64,000 bases of DNA from Plasmopara viticola (taxonomy: Eukaryota; Oomycota; Peronosporomycetes; Peronosporales; Peronosporaceae), in contig MBPM02000011.1 in NCBI GenBank assembly GCA_001695595.3, positions 1,178,001 through 1,242,000 on the forward strand. The letters are read 5' to 3'. Under the pieces are notes generated by a model. The model had not been told where the DNA came from. It saw only the letters and a program-made list of their open reading frames with translations, and made no database searches. Made by a program: the position numbers and the translations under genes. Below, piece by piece: positions 49,759 to 60,110 of this stretch; the stretch's first letter is position 1, and every line of letters starts with the position of its first letter.

Positions 49759-52700
49759 TTACTGCGCAATCTTCGCAAGCGATGCGATTGCGTAAATCTT
49801 AATCTCGGAACCACCGTCGACCTTCACAATACCGTCTGAGGCATCTGTACCAATCAGCGAGCCCCTAGTTCCCGCCTCATCGCCAGACAAAATGATGACC
49901 GTATCCTGCTTCTCTGGAGTCACCGGCCGCACGTTGTTTAAAGATACACTGACAACTCGGCCATCTACATCAATGAAGCATGACCCACCGCCCAAGTTGG
50001 TGATGGCTCCCACACTGCCTCTATGTTCACCTGCAATTACCTTTACCTCGACACCCTTCATCTTCCACGATACTTCACCACTAGCAGAACCTCCCAATGA
50101 TAATTCGCTTGAATCTTGGTTAAAGGCAGGGGTCATAGGAATTCCACTGCCTCCCATCATACCAGGGGTCGCTGCAGGCGTGGCAGCTGAAATCATTCGA
50201 CCCATGGGAGTTGCAACACCGAAGCCTGGAGTCATTGGGTTGTGGCTATATCCCGGGGTATTGATTCCTGGTGTCACGGGATTAAGACTAGGAGTCATTG
50301 CAGACATTCCAGGCGTTGTAGGGTTAAAACCTGGAGTCATCGGCTCCATTTCCATCGGCTCATGGCCCATCCCAGGCGTTGCAGCGGATAAATGTGCAGG
50401 TGTAGTCGGATTCATACCTGGCGTCGCTGGGTTATGACCCATCATGTAAGCTGGGGTTCTTGGTTGTAATCCAGGTGTCGTTGGATTTAAACCAGGCGTT
50501 GTCGGGTTCAATCCGGGCGTCAATGGATTTGCAGCTGGAGTTACAGGCATCATGCCATCCCTGATAGGAGAACGCGGAGCAATTTGCGTCGTCGGGTTCG
50601 AATATCGACTGCTAGACATGTCGCTTAACGGTGCAGTGGGTTCCAGTGGAGTGCCAAAGCTAGTAGCGTGGGTAATATCCTTTTCCTGATTCATTTGCGT
50701 TTCAAGAAGCGCATCGTCGTTACCAACATTCCATGCATCGCCCCCACGTCCGGATGATTGCGGAGTACCCATACCACGATGCAGTGGAGTAGCCATGGGC
50801 GTCATGGCGCTACCGTGGAGAGGTGTCTGCGACGGCAGAGGGGTAGCACCAGTCATCGGAGTTCCAGCGTAGCGAGGTTTGTCTACCACACCACCATCGC
50901 GCGTGCCAGCCACAGTAATATGTAAGCGATCAATGTCTACGACTTTCGCCTTACAATGAATCTCCACCTTGACTTTCTGGTCACTTTCGTCGACTACAAT
51001 ACCAATATATCCTTTCCAGCGTCCCTTTTTCACCTTAACGGTTTGTCCAATTAACTCAGACTCACGCTGATTTCTTCCACTTCGCTGAGTTTGCTGGCGC
51101 ATACCGGCATCCATTCGTGGCACCGTTGAGTTTGATATCATATCAGAACGAGCCTTGCTACCGGACAAAATCACACTGCGCGCACGTGTCACAAACATTC
51201 CCGAATTGGTTGTGACGCGATTGTTGTGAATAAAAAGATACGTTCGGTAAATGTGTTTTACCGTACCGCTGTGCCCCGAAAAAGGCCCTTCCACCACATT
51301 GACCATTTCTCCAACACTAACATGGTTGTGCTTCTTGTCTAACGCCGCCGTCGTACGCGAGGACACTAACTTACGCTGCACCTCCTGGTCCGAGATAGTT
51401 CGAGATTGACCATTCTGACAAAGAACCGTAAAACCTTCGCGCCCGACATGGGTAATCACACCCACATCGCCATGAGCAAGGGCGACTAGATCGTAAAGCT
51501 CCTTGCCCTTGTATGAGTCCAGACCGTGTGAAATTTCTGCGGACTCCTGCAAGTCGCGAACACGGACTTGTATTTCTCGGGCCATACTATCCACTAAAAC
51601 AATGGCAACTGGAGCACCCTCACTATCATCCACTGCCACGACAGTCCCCGTCTCGCCGGAATAGAGGCCAGACACTACCTTAATATGATCACCTACTTTA
51701 ACATACTTCATAAGCTGCTTCAACTGAAAATCCAAAATTGTATCTTTGATTTCTTCATGAAGTGGCATGACACGAACAGTGTCGTTCGCTGTATTCGTAC
51801 TCAGTACGACACCCATAAGATTTACTAGATCACCTTGAATCACCCGCACCGTATCACCCTTTGTCAAGTCCACTTTGTTTTTCCAATCGTCAGCTTCTAC
51901 AGAAGCTAGCATCTCTTCGGCAGTGTGTTCACCATCTTCACCCACAACAGACGAAAAACGATTAATTTCGTCCAAAGTGGGATTAACGTCTTCTGTTGCT
52001 AACATTGTAGCAATGTTTAATTCCTTGATCAAAAAACCTTCCTGATAAAAGTCATTGTCAAACGTATCCATCATTTCTCCCGTCGAGGGGTACCGTCGAC
52101 GCGCCACGTCTGCTCCGGGGACCATGTTGGCGTGAAAAAGTTTTTGGGGCGGGCGTTGGCCCTTTTTGTACTTGGGTTGCTCACCTCCACCCAGTGCAAT
52201 CGGATCGAGACGTGGGATCATTTTCACGACAGCACGCGCACCGTTGTCGAGAATCTCAACAACCTTACAAAGGTCTCCCTTGTACAATCCTGCACGCTTC
52301 ATTCTAGCCCATGCGCCAGCAACCAGTGGCTTCCTACGTATCTGAACGTTTAACACCGACGTCATTTCATGAATGGGCACTAGCTTCATTGACCACTGCT
52401 GAACGTCACGCAGACCATTTAGACAATCCTTAGCATGCGGTTCACGCTCTGCCTCCACGTAAATGAAGCCTTTTGAGTTGGATGCCACGACGGACTTGAC
52501 CATGAGAGGCTCACCACGGTGCGAAAACTCAATAAATTTATTCATGAGCGCTACTACGAGATGCTGCTCGCGACCAGGCTTGCACTTGAATACCCACATA
52601 CGTGGATCCTGGATGGACGGCAGGAGCGACTGCTGAGCCACCTCGCTCTGAATCACGTCGCCTCCCTCTTCGTCACCGTCATACTGTTTGCGACTTTGTT

Positions 52701-53073
52701 GGTGGCGCTTTTTGATTCGATTGACAATAGCCTCAGCACTCTCTGACTCATCAAACTGCGTGCGATCCTGAGGCTCGTAGCGGTAAGAGTGACCAGCCTC
52801 GACTTCCTCGGCCATCTGGCGTTCCGAGCGATAAAAATCATCGTCGTCTTCTTCTTCTTCCTCCTCATCCTCATCCACATCGGCCTCCTCCTCAATAAAC
52901 TTGTTCACAGGCTTGCGACGTTTCTTAAACTTCGGCTTGCTGTCCGCAATTTTGCGCTTCTTCACAGGCGTCTCCTCCTCTTCTTCATCCTCTTCTTCAT
53001 CCGGAATCTCGTCTTCCGAGACATCTTCATCTTCTGAAAGATTTCGGTCCAATTCCTCTTCGCTTGATGACAT
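49759..53073 (-). CDS. SPT5: Transcription elongation factor SPT5 (DSIF large subunit)
   Basis: One uninterrupted exon of 1104 aa. Residues 1-125 are very acidic (runs of E and D). The NGN domain (about 155-250: MWVFKCKPGREQHLVVALM, then GFIYVEAE) binds SPT4. KOW domains follow: near 257 (AGAWARMKRAGLYKGDLCKV), 405 (KGDTVRVIQGDLVNLMG), 455 (VGDHIKVVSGLYSGETGTV), 530 (HGDVGVITHVG), 588 (GEMVNVVEGPFSGHSGTV) and 680 (IGQTVKVKKGRWKGYIG). The CTR is Pro/Thr-rich in two blocks (about 735-770 and 845-982) with many G-x-N-P-T-T-P-G-type repeats, the substrate of CDK9-type kinases. One or two KOW domains end the protein (VKVIAGEHRGSVGAI). This is the complete eukaryotic SPT5 order and length. It shares a divergent 195-bp upstream region with the WD40 gene. 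Confidence 0.98.
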   Translation of the reverse strand: MSSSEEELDRNLSEDEDVSEDEIPDEEEDEEEEETPVKKRKIADSKPKFKKRRKPVNKFIEEEADVDEDEEEEEEDDDDFYRSERQMAEEVEAGHSYRYEPQDRTQFDESESAEAIVNRIKKRHQQSRKQYDGDEEGGDVIQSEVAQQSLLPSIQDPRMWVFKCKPGREQHLVVALMNKFIEFSHRGEPLMVKSVVASNSKGFIYVEAEREPHAKDCLNGLRDVQQWSMKLVPIHEMTSVLNVQIRRKPLVAGAWARMKRAGLYKGDLCKVVEILDNGARAVVKMIPRLDPIALGGGEQPKYKKGQRPPQKLFHANMVPGADVARRRYPSTGEMMDTFDNDFYQEGFLIKELNIATMLATEDVNPTLDEINRFSSVVGEDGEHTAEEMLASVEADDWKNKVDLTKGDTVRVIQGDLVNLMGVVLSTNTANDTVRVMPLHEEIKDTILDFQLKQLMKYVKVGDHIKVVSGLYSGETGTVVAVDDSEGAPVAIVLVDSMAREIQVRVRDLQESAEISHGLDSYKGKELYDLVALAHGDVGVITHVGREGFTVLCQNGQSRTISDQEVQRKLVSSRTTAALDKKHNHVSVGEMVNVVEGPFSGHSGTVKHIYRTYLFIHNNRVTTNSGMFVTRARSVILSGSKARSDMISNSTVPRMDAGMRQQTQRSGRNQRESELIGQTVKVKKGRWKGYIGIVVDESDQKVKVEIHCKAKVVDIDRLHITVAGTRDGGVVDKPRYAGTPMTGATPLPSQTPLHGSAMTPMATPLHRGMGTPQSSGRGGDAWNVGNDDALLETQMNQEKDITHATSFGTPLEPTAPLSDMSSSRYSNPTTQIAPRSPIRDGMMPVTPAANPLTPGLNPTTPGLNPTTPGLQPRTPAYMMGHNPATPGMNPTTPAHLSAATPGMGHEPMEMEPMTPGFNPTTPGMSAMTPSLNPVTPGINTPGYSHNPMTPGFGVATPMGRMISAATPAATPGMMGGSGIPMTPAFNQDSSELSLGGSASGEVSWKMKGVEVKVIAGEHRGSVGAITNLGGGSCFIDVDGRVVSVSLNNVRPVTPEKQDTVIILSGDEAGTRGSLIGTDASDGIVKVDGGSEIKIYAIASLAKIAQ

Positions 53074-53268
53074 CGCGATAGCCGTGTCCTCTTAGTGCGT
53101 TTCCCCCTCGATCTGGACCTACTATAATTGATAGTAGTATCGATTTTGAAATCGCTAAATTCCTGACAGGGTACTACCGGTCTGTACAAAATCATGTACG
53201 ACCATCCCTTGGCTAGAAAAGAGCCAGCTCCCTCCCCCTCACCTTCCAGGGATAAGAGAGAAGCGACA
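53074..53268. promoter_or_regulatory. 195-bp divergent promoter, SPT5 / F-box-WD40 gene
   Basis: Start codons of SPT5 (minus, 53073) and of the F-box/WD40 gene (plus, 53269) are 195 bp apart. The interval contains the inverted pair CTATAATTGATAG and a C/T-rich stretch CTCCCTCCCCCTCACCTTCC close to the plus-strand start. A second ATG at 53194 is in frame with the WD40 gene and would lengthen it by 25 residues. Confidence 0.6.
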
Positions 53269-55251
53269 ATGGCTGACCAAGCCGCTCGGGCGCCTACTTT
53301 TATCAACGTGCTTTTGGGAAAACCAACTTTGCTGGCGCGTGTAGTAGCTTTCGCAGGTTCGGTAGATACGCGACTGCTAGGTGTGTAGTAACATACACTA
53401 AATGGAAGCTAACAAGCGGTGAAATAAAAAGCTTGCGCATTGACCCTCGCGTGTGCGCTTTGTTGTAGTATCCTTAAATCGAAGTTGGGCAAGGGAGATG
53501 ATGAAGCCATCCGTTTGGGAAATCTCAGCTGAAGTTCCGTACGAACCGCTTCTTATTAATTGCTTCCGTCGTGCTGCCAACTATTGTTATCGAGAAATAG
53601 ACGCGCCTTCGCCGTAAGATACTTCTACTCTCTTTTTTGTGTTAATCTGAGTGGCATGTATAATTGAAAATGAAAGTGTCGAATGCTGACGTTGAGTGTG
53701 CCTGCAATGACAGCAATGTGAACCGGCGAGGGTCGCCTCCTGCTATTCGAGCTTGTTTACTGAATGAGCGAACTTCCATGCGAGAATACGTACATGACTT
53801 AAAGTTGATGACAGCAGAGAAAGAATGGTTTAATAAGCCTCCACGAATCCTTTACCTGGACAATGTGTCGGAACTTAAGAACGAGGTTAATATCAACTCT
53901 CGTACGGCGTTCGGAAATCCAGTGCTGTTAAATAATCGATTCATCCGAAGCCTTGAGGCACGAGTAAGTCAATGAAGGTGCTGCACTTCACTGGAGCTGG
54001 ATGCTAATCTTTAGCCAATAACAATTGTATCTTGTTTGCAGCTTGTTTCGGGGGCTATTAATCAAGAACGTGCAACTTTCTACTCGTGGTCGCTCGAGAA
54101 GCAACGGCTTCGCGCTTCGATGACACAAGCAAACGCCACGTGCTACGATGTGTGTGATGAAGCTCTAGCTGTTGGCTGCAATGACGGAGCGGTCAAAATT
54201 TGGAGTTTTTCTTCTTTGGAAAATCGTAATTTTGATACAACGACGTTAGTGAATGCTTCACCTACGACTTCAATATCCCATCGTTCCAGCCTTGGAATGG
54301 TTCCTTTTATTCGAACGCGCGCGAAGGACAAAGTGGTAAATATCCGAATTGACCACAACGAGGGCACTTTTTTGCACCTGGCTACGTCAACTGAAAAAGG
54401 AGAGGCAAATGTTTGGGACGTCACAAAAGGAGAGATAATTATGTCAATTCCATCCAGTAAGATTCACAAGTCCATGCTACCACGGTCACAAAGAGAGACA
54501 TGCCCTCAGATTACGAGCTTGATGCTGTTGCGTAACACCCTCGTCTGTGGTACATCATGCGGTCTCATCCGCGTTTTTGACATGCGTAGCAGTCGACTTA
54601 CACACCGACTTGCGGGCCACCCAGGTAATTATGATCAAGGAGCTTTTATATTTGCCAATTCAAAAGTAATCATTTTTTCGGGCGTGTGTGTGTTTGCTGG
54701 ATATCATTTTAATATAGGCGCTGTTGTCAACGCAGATACGAAAGGAAGAGTTCTGTGGTCCGCCGGCAATGAAGGCACAATTCGCTGGTGGGGGGGGAAA
54801 AGCGCAAAAATTTTGACGAAGTCGGCCTTGTGCGAAGGTACTATCTCTGCGCTCGAAATGGATGAGACTGTGGTTGTTGCAGGCTACTTGGAACAGGGTA
54901 TGGAAGCGTGGGATGTAAGAACTCAACAATCGCTGTGTACATTTAGCAATTACGAGCACGGCGGTGTTAAGGCGCTTCAATTTGACAATCGTAAGCTAGT
55001 TAGTGTATCAACGACCGGCAAGGTGAGGTGCATGACGACTACAGTTTTGCAAAAGGTAAAAATTTATCCTTGTTTAAATGAATGTCTAGGCGGCACTTTG
55101 GAGATGGTACGATTCTAATCCGGTACAATGGTTCGAACCCCCATCTGCTACTTCACGATTTATTTCGACAAAATTTAATGACCGGCATCTCGTATTTGGG
55201 ACCGATTGCGGAGAGCTTGTGGATTACGATCGACTTGCTACGGTTTTGTAG
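53269..55251 (+). CDS. F-box-like and WD40-repeat protein
   Basis: Predicted 518 aa from six exons: 53269-53380, 53469-53613, 53714-53963, 54042-54624, 54718-55022 and 55090-55251. All introns are GT-AG (88, 100, 78, 93 and 67 nt) and the frame is kept throughout. The N-terminus is F-box-like: FINVLLGKPTLLARVVAFAG then, across intron 1, RLLVSLNRSWAREMMKPSVWE. WD40-like blades follow: LAVGCNDGAVKIWSF, LATSTEKGEANVWDV, LVCGTSCGLIRVFDMR, LWSAGNEGTIRWW, VVAGYLEQGMEAWDVR, and after intron 5 AALWRWYDSNP and LVFGTDCGELVDYD. F-box/WD40 proteins usually recruit substrates to SCF ubiquitin ligases; the substrate is unknown. Intron 4 is stop-free and a multiple of three, so its retention would not break the protein. 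The acceptor of intron 2 was chosen by frame and is the least certain junction. Confidence 0.8.
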
Positions 55252-55404
55252 ACAGAATATGATGTTGTTGTATCCGTGCTCTACCATGAGACTATGAAAA
55301 AAAATGATTAAGGATAGAAGAGGAAGCTCGACCTTCACGTGATTTATATAAGTCTGGTGTGACTATCGTGCCGTAAAAACGCTTTCTTCTACGAATAGGC
55401 TTTA

Positions 55405-55716
55405 CTAAGAAGTATACGACGAGCTGCGCAAAGTTTTCTTTAAGTAAACAACGCTTCCCTTTAGCGCCTGATTTTGTATGCCTGGCCGGATCACGACAGC
55501 AACACGCGACGGCTCTTTAGTTTTTTGTTTAGCGTTTCCAGTTACAATTTCGTCAGCAATTAGTGCATGTGTCACCATCAGTCGCGAACAATGCTCATAA
55601 GAAGACACACCGCCCGCAGGATTTGGAATACGAATAATATTCCCTGCCCCTGTATTTAGCAGAGCTGCAGGTTCGCGCGCAGGATGTGGCTGCCTTGAGC
55701 TGAATGAACACCCCAT
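55405..55716 (-). CDS. Small MGC-type protein, predicted N-myristoylated
   Basis: A single-exon frame of 103 aa with ATG start, in a compact interval between two real genes. It begins MGCSFSSRQ, a textbook N-myristoylation site (Gly2, Ser/small residue at 6) with a Cys at position 3 suited to palmitoylation, so membrane anchoring is predicted. The rest (VSSYEHCSRLMVTHALIADE, then a basic C-terminus) matches no family I know. It is convergent with the WD40 gene (153 bp between stops). Its reality rests on the motif and position only. Confidence 0.5.
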   Translation of the reverse strand: MGCSFSSRQPHPAREPAALLNTGAGNIIRIPNPAGGVSSYEHCSRLMVTHALIADEIVTGNAKQKTKEPSRVAVVIRPGIQNQALKGSVVYLKKTLRSSSYTS

Positions 55717-56049
55717 CTAGCTATGGAGGGAGGCGCTTAAAGTACGTTTCTAATTAGGGGACGCTTTTCAATTATATCTCGTACTGTGCATAAGTAAAAC
55801 GTGTCTGACAATTGGCAAAAGATGGCGTTGAAATAATCTGAGTAGGGTATTTCTCTGTCACACTCTTCGTTTATCAACCATACAACCCTTACATTTAGAA
55901 GGACGCGACGAATGCGAATGAAGTTTTGTTTGAATAATCGATGCGAAACTTGCGCGCCATGCTACATGCCAATTATAAAATTTACTCGAAGCCGTGGATG
56001 CTATCGCTACGACATATCAAACATCCTTTTAAAACAATAATCGCAAAGT

Positions 56050-56717
56050 TTAAAAGGAATCGTCGTGAAACAATGTATTTGTGATCGCCTCGAACCCAAT
56101 GTAAAGAACTTTTGATCCATCTCGCTCTTGCCTTACGCGAATCGGATAGCATTCTGCTGGGCAGTCGATTGATAAGATGCACTGACCGTCTACTAGCGAA
56201 AAAGGCCATTTGTGACGTGGGCAAGTAACGCATAGCGTGCCATCAACGTCTTCTATGTCACCTAGGTGTAGTGAGGCAGCTTGATGTGGACACGCATTTT
56301 GAATGGCGAAAAAAGCACCATTATAATTGAATATTGCCACTGCTTTCGCGTTTAATGTCACCAATGTCCCTGAATAGATTAGAAGGAAATGTTAAGGCAA
56401 TGTAACTCACCACACCAATTCATACTACCACAAACCAAGCGTGATTCTTCTGGACCTAGGCTTTACACGCTTTCTTCCGGTAACTGTGTACTCGTATGCT
56501 GGTTTGTGTTTTGAGGCATCTACAACATCTGCATCAATCAAACGAAGACAAATTAATCGTCGTTCTTAGCGCACGGCTCGCTGTCTATCTTACCTGAAGG
56601 CCGCACTTGCGTGTTAAACCACAGGTAGCCTTCGTCGTTTTGGTCTTCGGAAATGCACTCCTGGACGCGTGACCTATTGCTTTTACGATTCTTGGATAAA
56701 TCAAGCAGACAGCTCAT
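56050..56717 (-). CDS. Soluble Rieske [2Fe-2S] domain protein
   Basis: Predicted 178 aa from three exons on the minus strand, 56717-56594, 56528-56436 and 56369-56050, with introns of 65 and 66 nt (GT-AG) that keep frame. The Rieske cluster ligands are visible in CPH and CPRHKWPF, spaced by an 18-residue insert (QAASLHLGDIEDVDGTL), the CxH ... CxxH pattern of small soluble Rieske ferredoxins and nitrite reductase small subunits. The fold start VTLNAKAVAIFNYNGAFFAIQNACPHQ is typical. No transmembrane helix and no oxygenase alpha-subunit domain follow, so this resembles RFESD-type proteins. Partner and substrate are unknown. Upstream, a GTAAGT ... TTTTTTTAG pair at about 56756-56815 suggests an intron in the 5' UTR. 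Confidence 0.87.
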
Positions 56718-59529
56718 CGCTGTCGGCAGGAGTCTAAAAAAATAATAATATCGTTAATTTTTATAAAACTTGAACAATTACAGTGACCCTGAAAAAACTA
56801 TACCAGCACTTACCTGGCACATCGGCAAAAATTACGATGTTGAATTCTAATCTTCAAATGTATTTCGATCAACAAACAAAAAGTGAAATCACATCTATTT
56901 AATAAATAGCTCTTAGATATTAAGACTAATGGTAACTCTGAAACTGAGATAGATATACGCTATCTGCGAATTGTGTTAGTGCTGAGTATAGGACGATGAT
57001 CAGATACACGGCAGCCCCGATATACTTGAAAGCACTTGTAGTCGTAAAAAATAGAAAAGTTAAAGCAGTACCTTTAAGAATGCAAGACGGGCTGGATTGG
57101 CTGACATCCCCGGCATAGTGCGCCGTTTAATTGCATGATGGTTGGAAAGACGGCAAAGACGTCACGTCTGTAATACGAGCACCTGATGGAATATGTTCCG
57201 TCCAAGCCGAACATACTCATAGTGAACGAAGAGACATTTAAAAGATGGCAAGAACCTTTTACTCTGAGTCAGAGAGCCGACACGGCCATGATATCTGCTT
57301 TGGTGTAAAGCAAGCGACAGGGAGTGGCTCTGACCGTCTCAAAATTTGGCAGGAAAGCAAGCAAATGGGCACTGAGATGCAAAGTCTAAGCTGAGGTGCT
57401 ACTACTTCCATAAATCTTAAGCCGATACAAGGTCTTTGTAGTCAGACTATGCCCATCGCGTGAGGCAACGAGTCACCAACACAAGAACTAGCTGATAGAT
57501 AACCCAAACAGTTAAAGTTGAAATGACTGGACATCCACTTTGCGAGTGCAACTCAAACAATAGTGTCCATGTACATCTGAGGAGGCCAATAATGTGGTAT
57601 CAGGTGGTACGGTGGAGGGGAGGTTGATAGAGCAAGGCCCAATTAATGGTATCTTCGAGCTATGTGATGAAAAGAAGGTATATTTACGAGTTGTTTGCAG
57701 CGTATAAGCATTCGTTTGATTTTCGTCTTTGGTGATGCCCGGCATTTGCGGTTGAGGTTTCCCCTAAGCCAAGTACACCAACAGGAGTCTGGCATAACGC
57801 TGCAGTAGAAATTTGACGATCTACTGTTGAAGAACTGAGCTCTGATAAGCCCCAAAAGAAATTAATAGTCGACAAACTTTGCCTTAACGAGCTCCGTAAC
57901 TTGTTTTTCGGACTGTACTTGATAGCCTGGCTCACAAGGCAATCATGGGTGTCGATAAATTTTGTCGGACACCTCAGTGTCAATGATAGTCAGTCTTGTG
58001 TTTAAGCTCTTCGAGTATATCAACGTGACATTGTTTTCTTAGTGACAGAAATAATTGCATTGTACCCAGAGTCTTGTAGATCTGGATCGGGAGCTATGAT
58101 CTCATTTACGGTATGAGATGGGTGGAGCTTGATATTCCCTAAGTATTTAGAGGTCAAAACTCTTGACTCGCGCTTTGCTGTTGGCAGAGTTTTCTTGAGC
58201 CAAAACCTCCATTTTTTAAAAGGAAAGGCTTTTGGTTTTGGCGTGGACACTGAACCAAGTAGGTCAATGTGTTGGACAGCGGAGTGTCGGAGAAAATCAC
58301 TTATAATGTTGGGGACAAGATAGTCACACGCGAAGCATTAAGTGGCTGGGAAATTATGGTCAGGCACCGCATTTGCTGCAGGTCGTGAGCAAGTCATGGC
58401 AGTTTGATCGAGTCCGTACCAGTGTGCGTGAAGTGCCACGCAAATCACTGAGCAGTGTTCTATATAGATGGCATTTGGTGCACTTCGTGGGCGACAAGGA
58501 TGGCTGTTAGCCAAAGCATCAAGGATGGGACCCTTACGTGGTGTGACACGTTCTCTGATTAGCAGCATTTGACACGCAACGCACTTGCTGACGATCATGG
58601 CTGGTCATAGATTAAAATACTACAGCCGGGGCCCTTTATGTATATCGAGTGTCACGTTATCTATTAGGCAACACTCACCATATACAGCACTCCATGTGTG
58701 TTATGTGTGAGATGGTCTGTCCAAGGCCGAGAAATTTTATGCACCAACTAATAATGCGCGTGAACAATACCTTGTTGCCAATGACTGTTGGGGTGCTTCC
58801 CACATCGCTTGACACCAATATGGATGTCAAGTTGTCAGTGCACGATCGACACCGAAATCTTTTTTGAGATCGTCAATCTCTCCAAGAAAAAGATTGAAAA
58901 ATGTGGTGCTCATTGAGCAGCGTAGGTGGTCTTCTCTTAAATGGAGAGGGTCTGTATAAAAAAGCATTAGCTATTGGTTATATGCCTTTATAAAGGAAGA
59001 CAATAAATCTGAAGCCTAACCGTCCGTGAGCTTTCTGCTGGAGCTTGGCAAGATACCTTTAGGGTCGGTGACATATGGTCGTTTAACCCAAAGAAGGCCA
59101 ACATTACGATCCATGAAGACACTTCGTGGATGATGTAGATACTCGATACCGAAGTATTTATCGGATTTATATAACTGTTTTAAAATGAAGCACGAAGATG
59201 TAGTCTCAGGAGACCCACTTTCTACGTTAGCATCTACGTGATGAAATCGATTTGATCATAGAGTATAATACTGCATGACGCAGCGTTTTGGACGCGTTAT
59301 TCGTGCAAAGCACGAGACAGAAATGGATCAAATCATAATGTCATAAAGTATATTAATCCTTACGTGAGATGGTGACAACCATTCATCACGGCCAGAGGTT
59401 CAAGCGGTATGCTTTGGGACATGCTCCAAGAGCTCTTGGATATGCGTGCAAAGTTAAGTCGTCTGGTGACGCAGATGTTTTCTCCTCATAGGGACAAGAA
59501 ATAGACATACTTGGATTGAGTTTCTGTCC
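56718..59529. other. Gene-poor region with weak retroelement traces
   Basis: No intact gene. On the minus strand at about 58250-58020 a segment DPDLQDSGYNAIISVTKKT is faintly like the start of a retroviral integrase core (GYDAI..VVD), but without supporting motifs. The 5' end of the Rieske gene transcript probably extends into the left edge. Confidence 0.35.
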
Positions 59530-60110
59530 ATAGTCGTGTGAAGTACTACGTGCGAGCGGTGCTTGAGTGCATGCGCATGAATAAGCTTTACGCTCAAGTA
59601 GACAAGTGCATCTGCAGTACCAAACATATTTTTTTAAGGTGGAGCATAGCTTTCGAGTCGACCCTACTAAGGCCAACGCCATCGTGGACTGGTCGTTTTT
59701 TGTCAGAAAAAGACAAGAAAGTGAGTTGGCCTTGCCAATTATTAAGTGGGTCAGCAGAAGCAAAGAGGTCACTGTCCAGCCTTTATAGCTTTCGTAATAA
59801 GTTGTGAGACCGAGCACCAAAATATGTTTGTCAGAGCAATAGAAACTTGTCACAGGCGCCATCTTCGATATTGCTGGATTTAAATGTCATTAGACGTGTC
59901 GCATTTTTCCATCTGTATGAGGCTACATCAAGCGATGGAGGCTCTATTATCGCGTTCGAATCTCGTACTTTTAGGCTAAAAAACGTTTTTTTTTTCGAAA
60001 GAAAAGCGAAGTATGATTTCTTGAGGTTAAAACCCCATCATTAGACACGCGATCGGTATGGATCATGCGTCATTACGCCCCGCGATATTGTCTTCTCACT
60101 TTTCCCAGAC
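59530..60110 (+). pseudogene. Ty3/Gypsy reverse transcriptase / RNase H fragment
   Basis: Read across shifting frames on the plus strand: VKYYVRAVLECMRMNKLYAQVDKC (the H...VL..L....L.a...KC block after the YVDD motif), then FRVDPTKANAIVDW, then a YY..rF-equivalent region, KEVTVQPL, and an RNase H remnant (SSDGGSIIAFESRTFRLKN...F..ERKAKYD). Several frameshifts and stops make it non-functional. No LTR was found nearby, so I cannot say whether it belongs to the family at 12 and 28 kb. Confidence 0.7.

Noticed and set aside
49892..50437. 181-codon plus-strand frame rich in PGV repeats
   Set aside because: It is the antisense shadow of the SPT5 C-terminal TPG repeats.
55082..55297. Open frame starting at 55082 as the WD40 gene's last exon
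   Set aside because: A different frame of the same DNA gives LWRWYDSNP and LVFGTDCGELVDYD, which continue the WD40 pattern and join by a 67-nt intron in phase.
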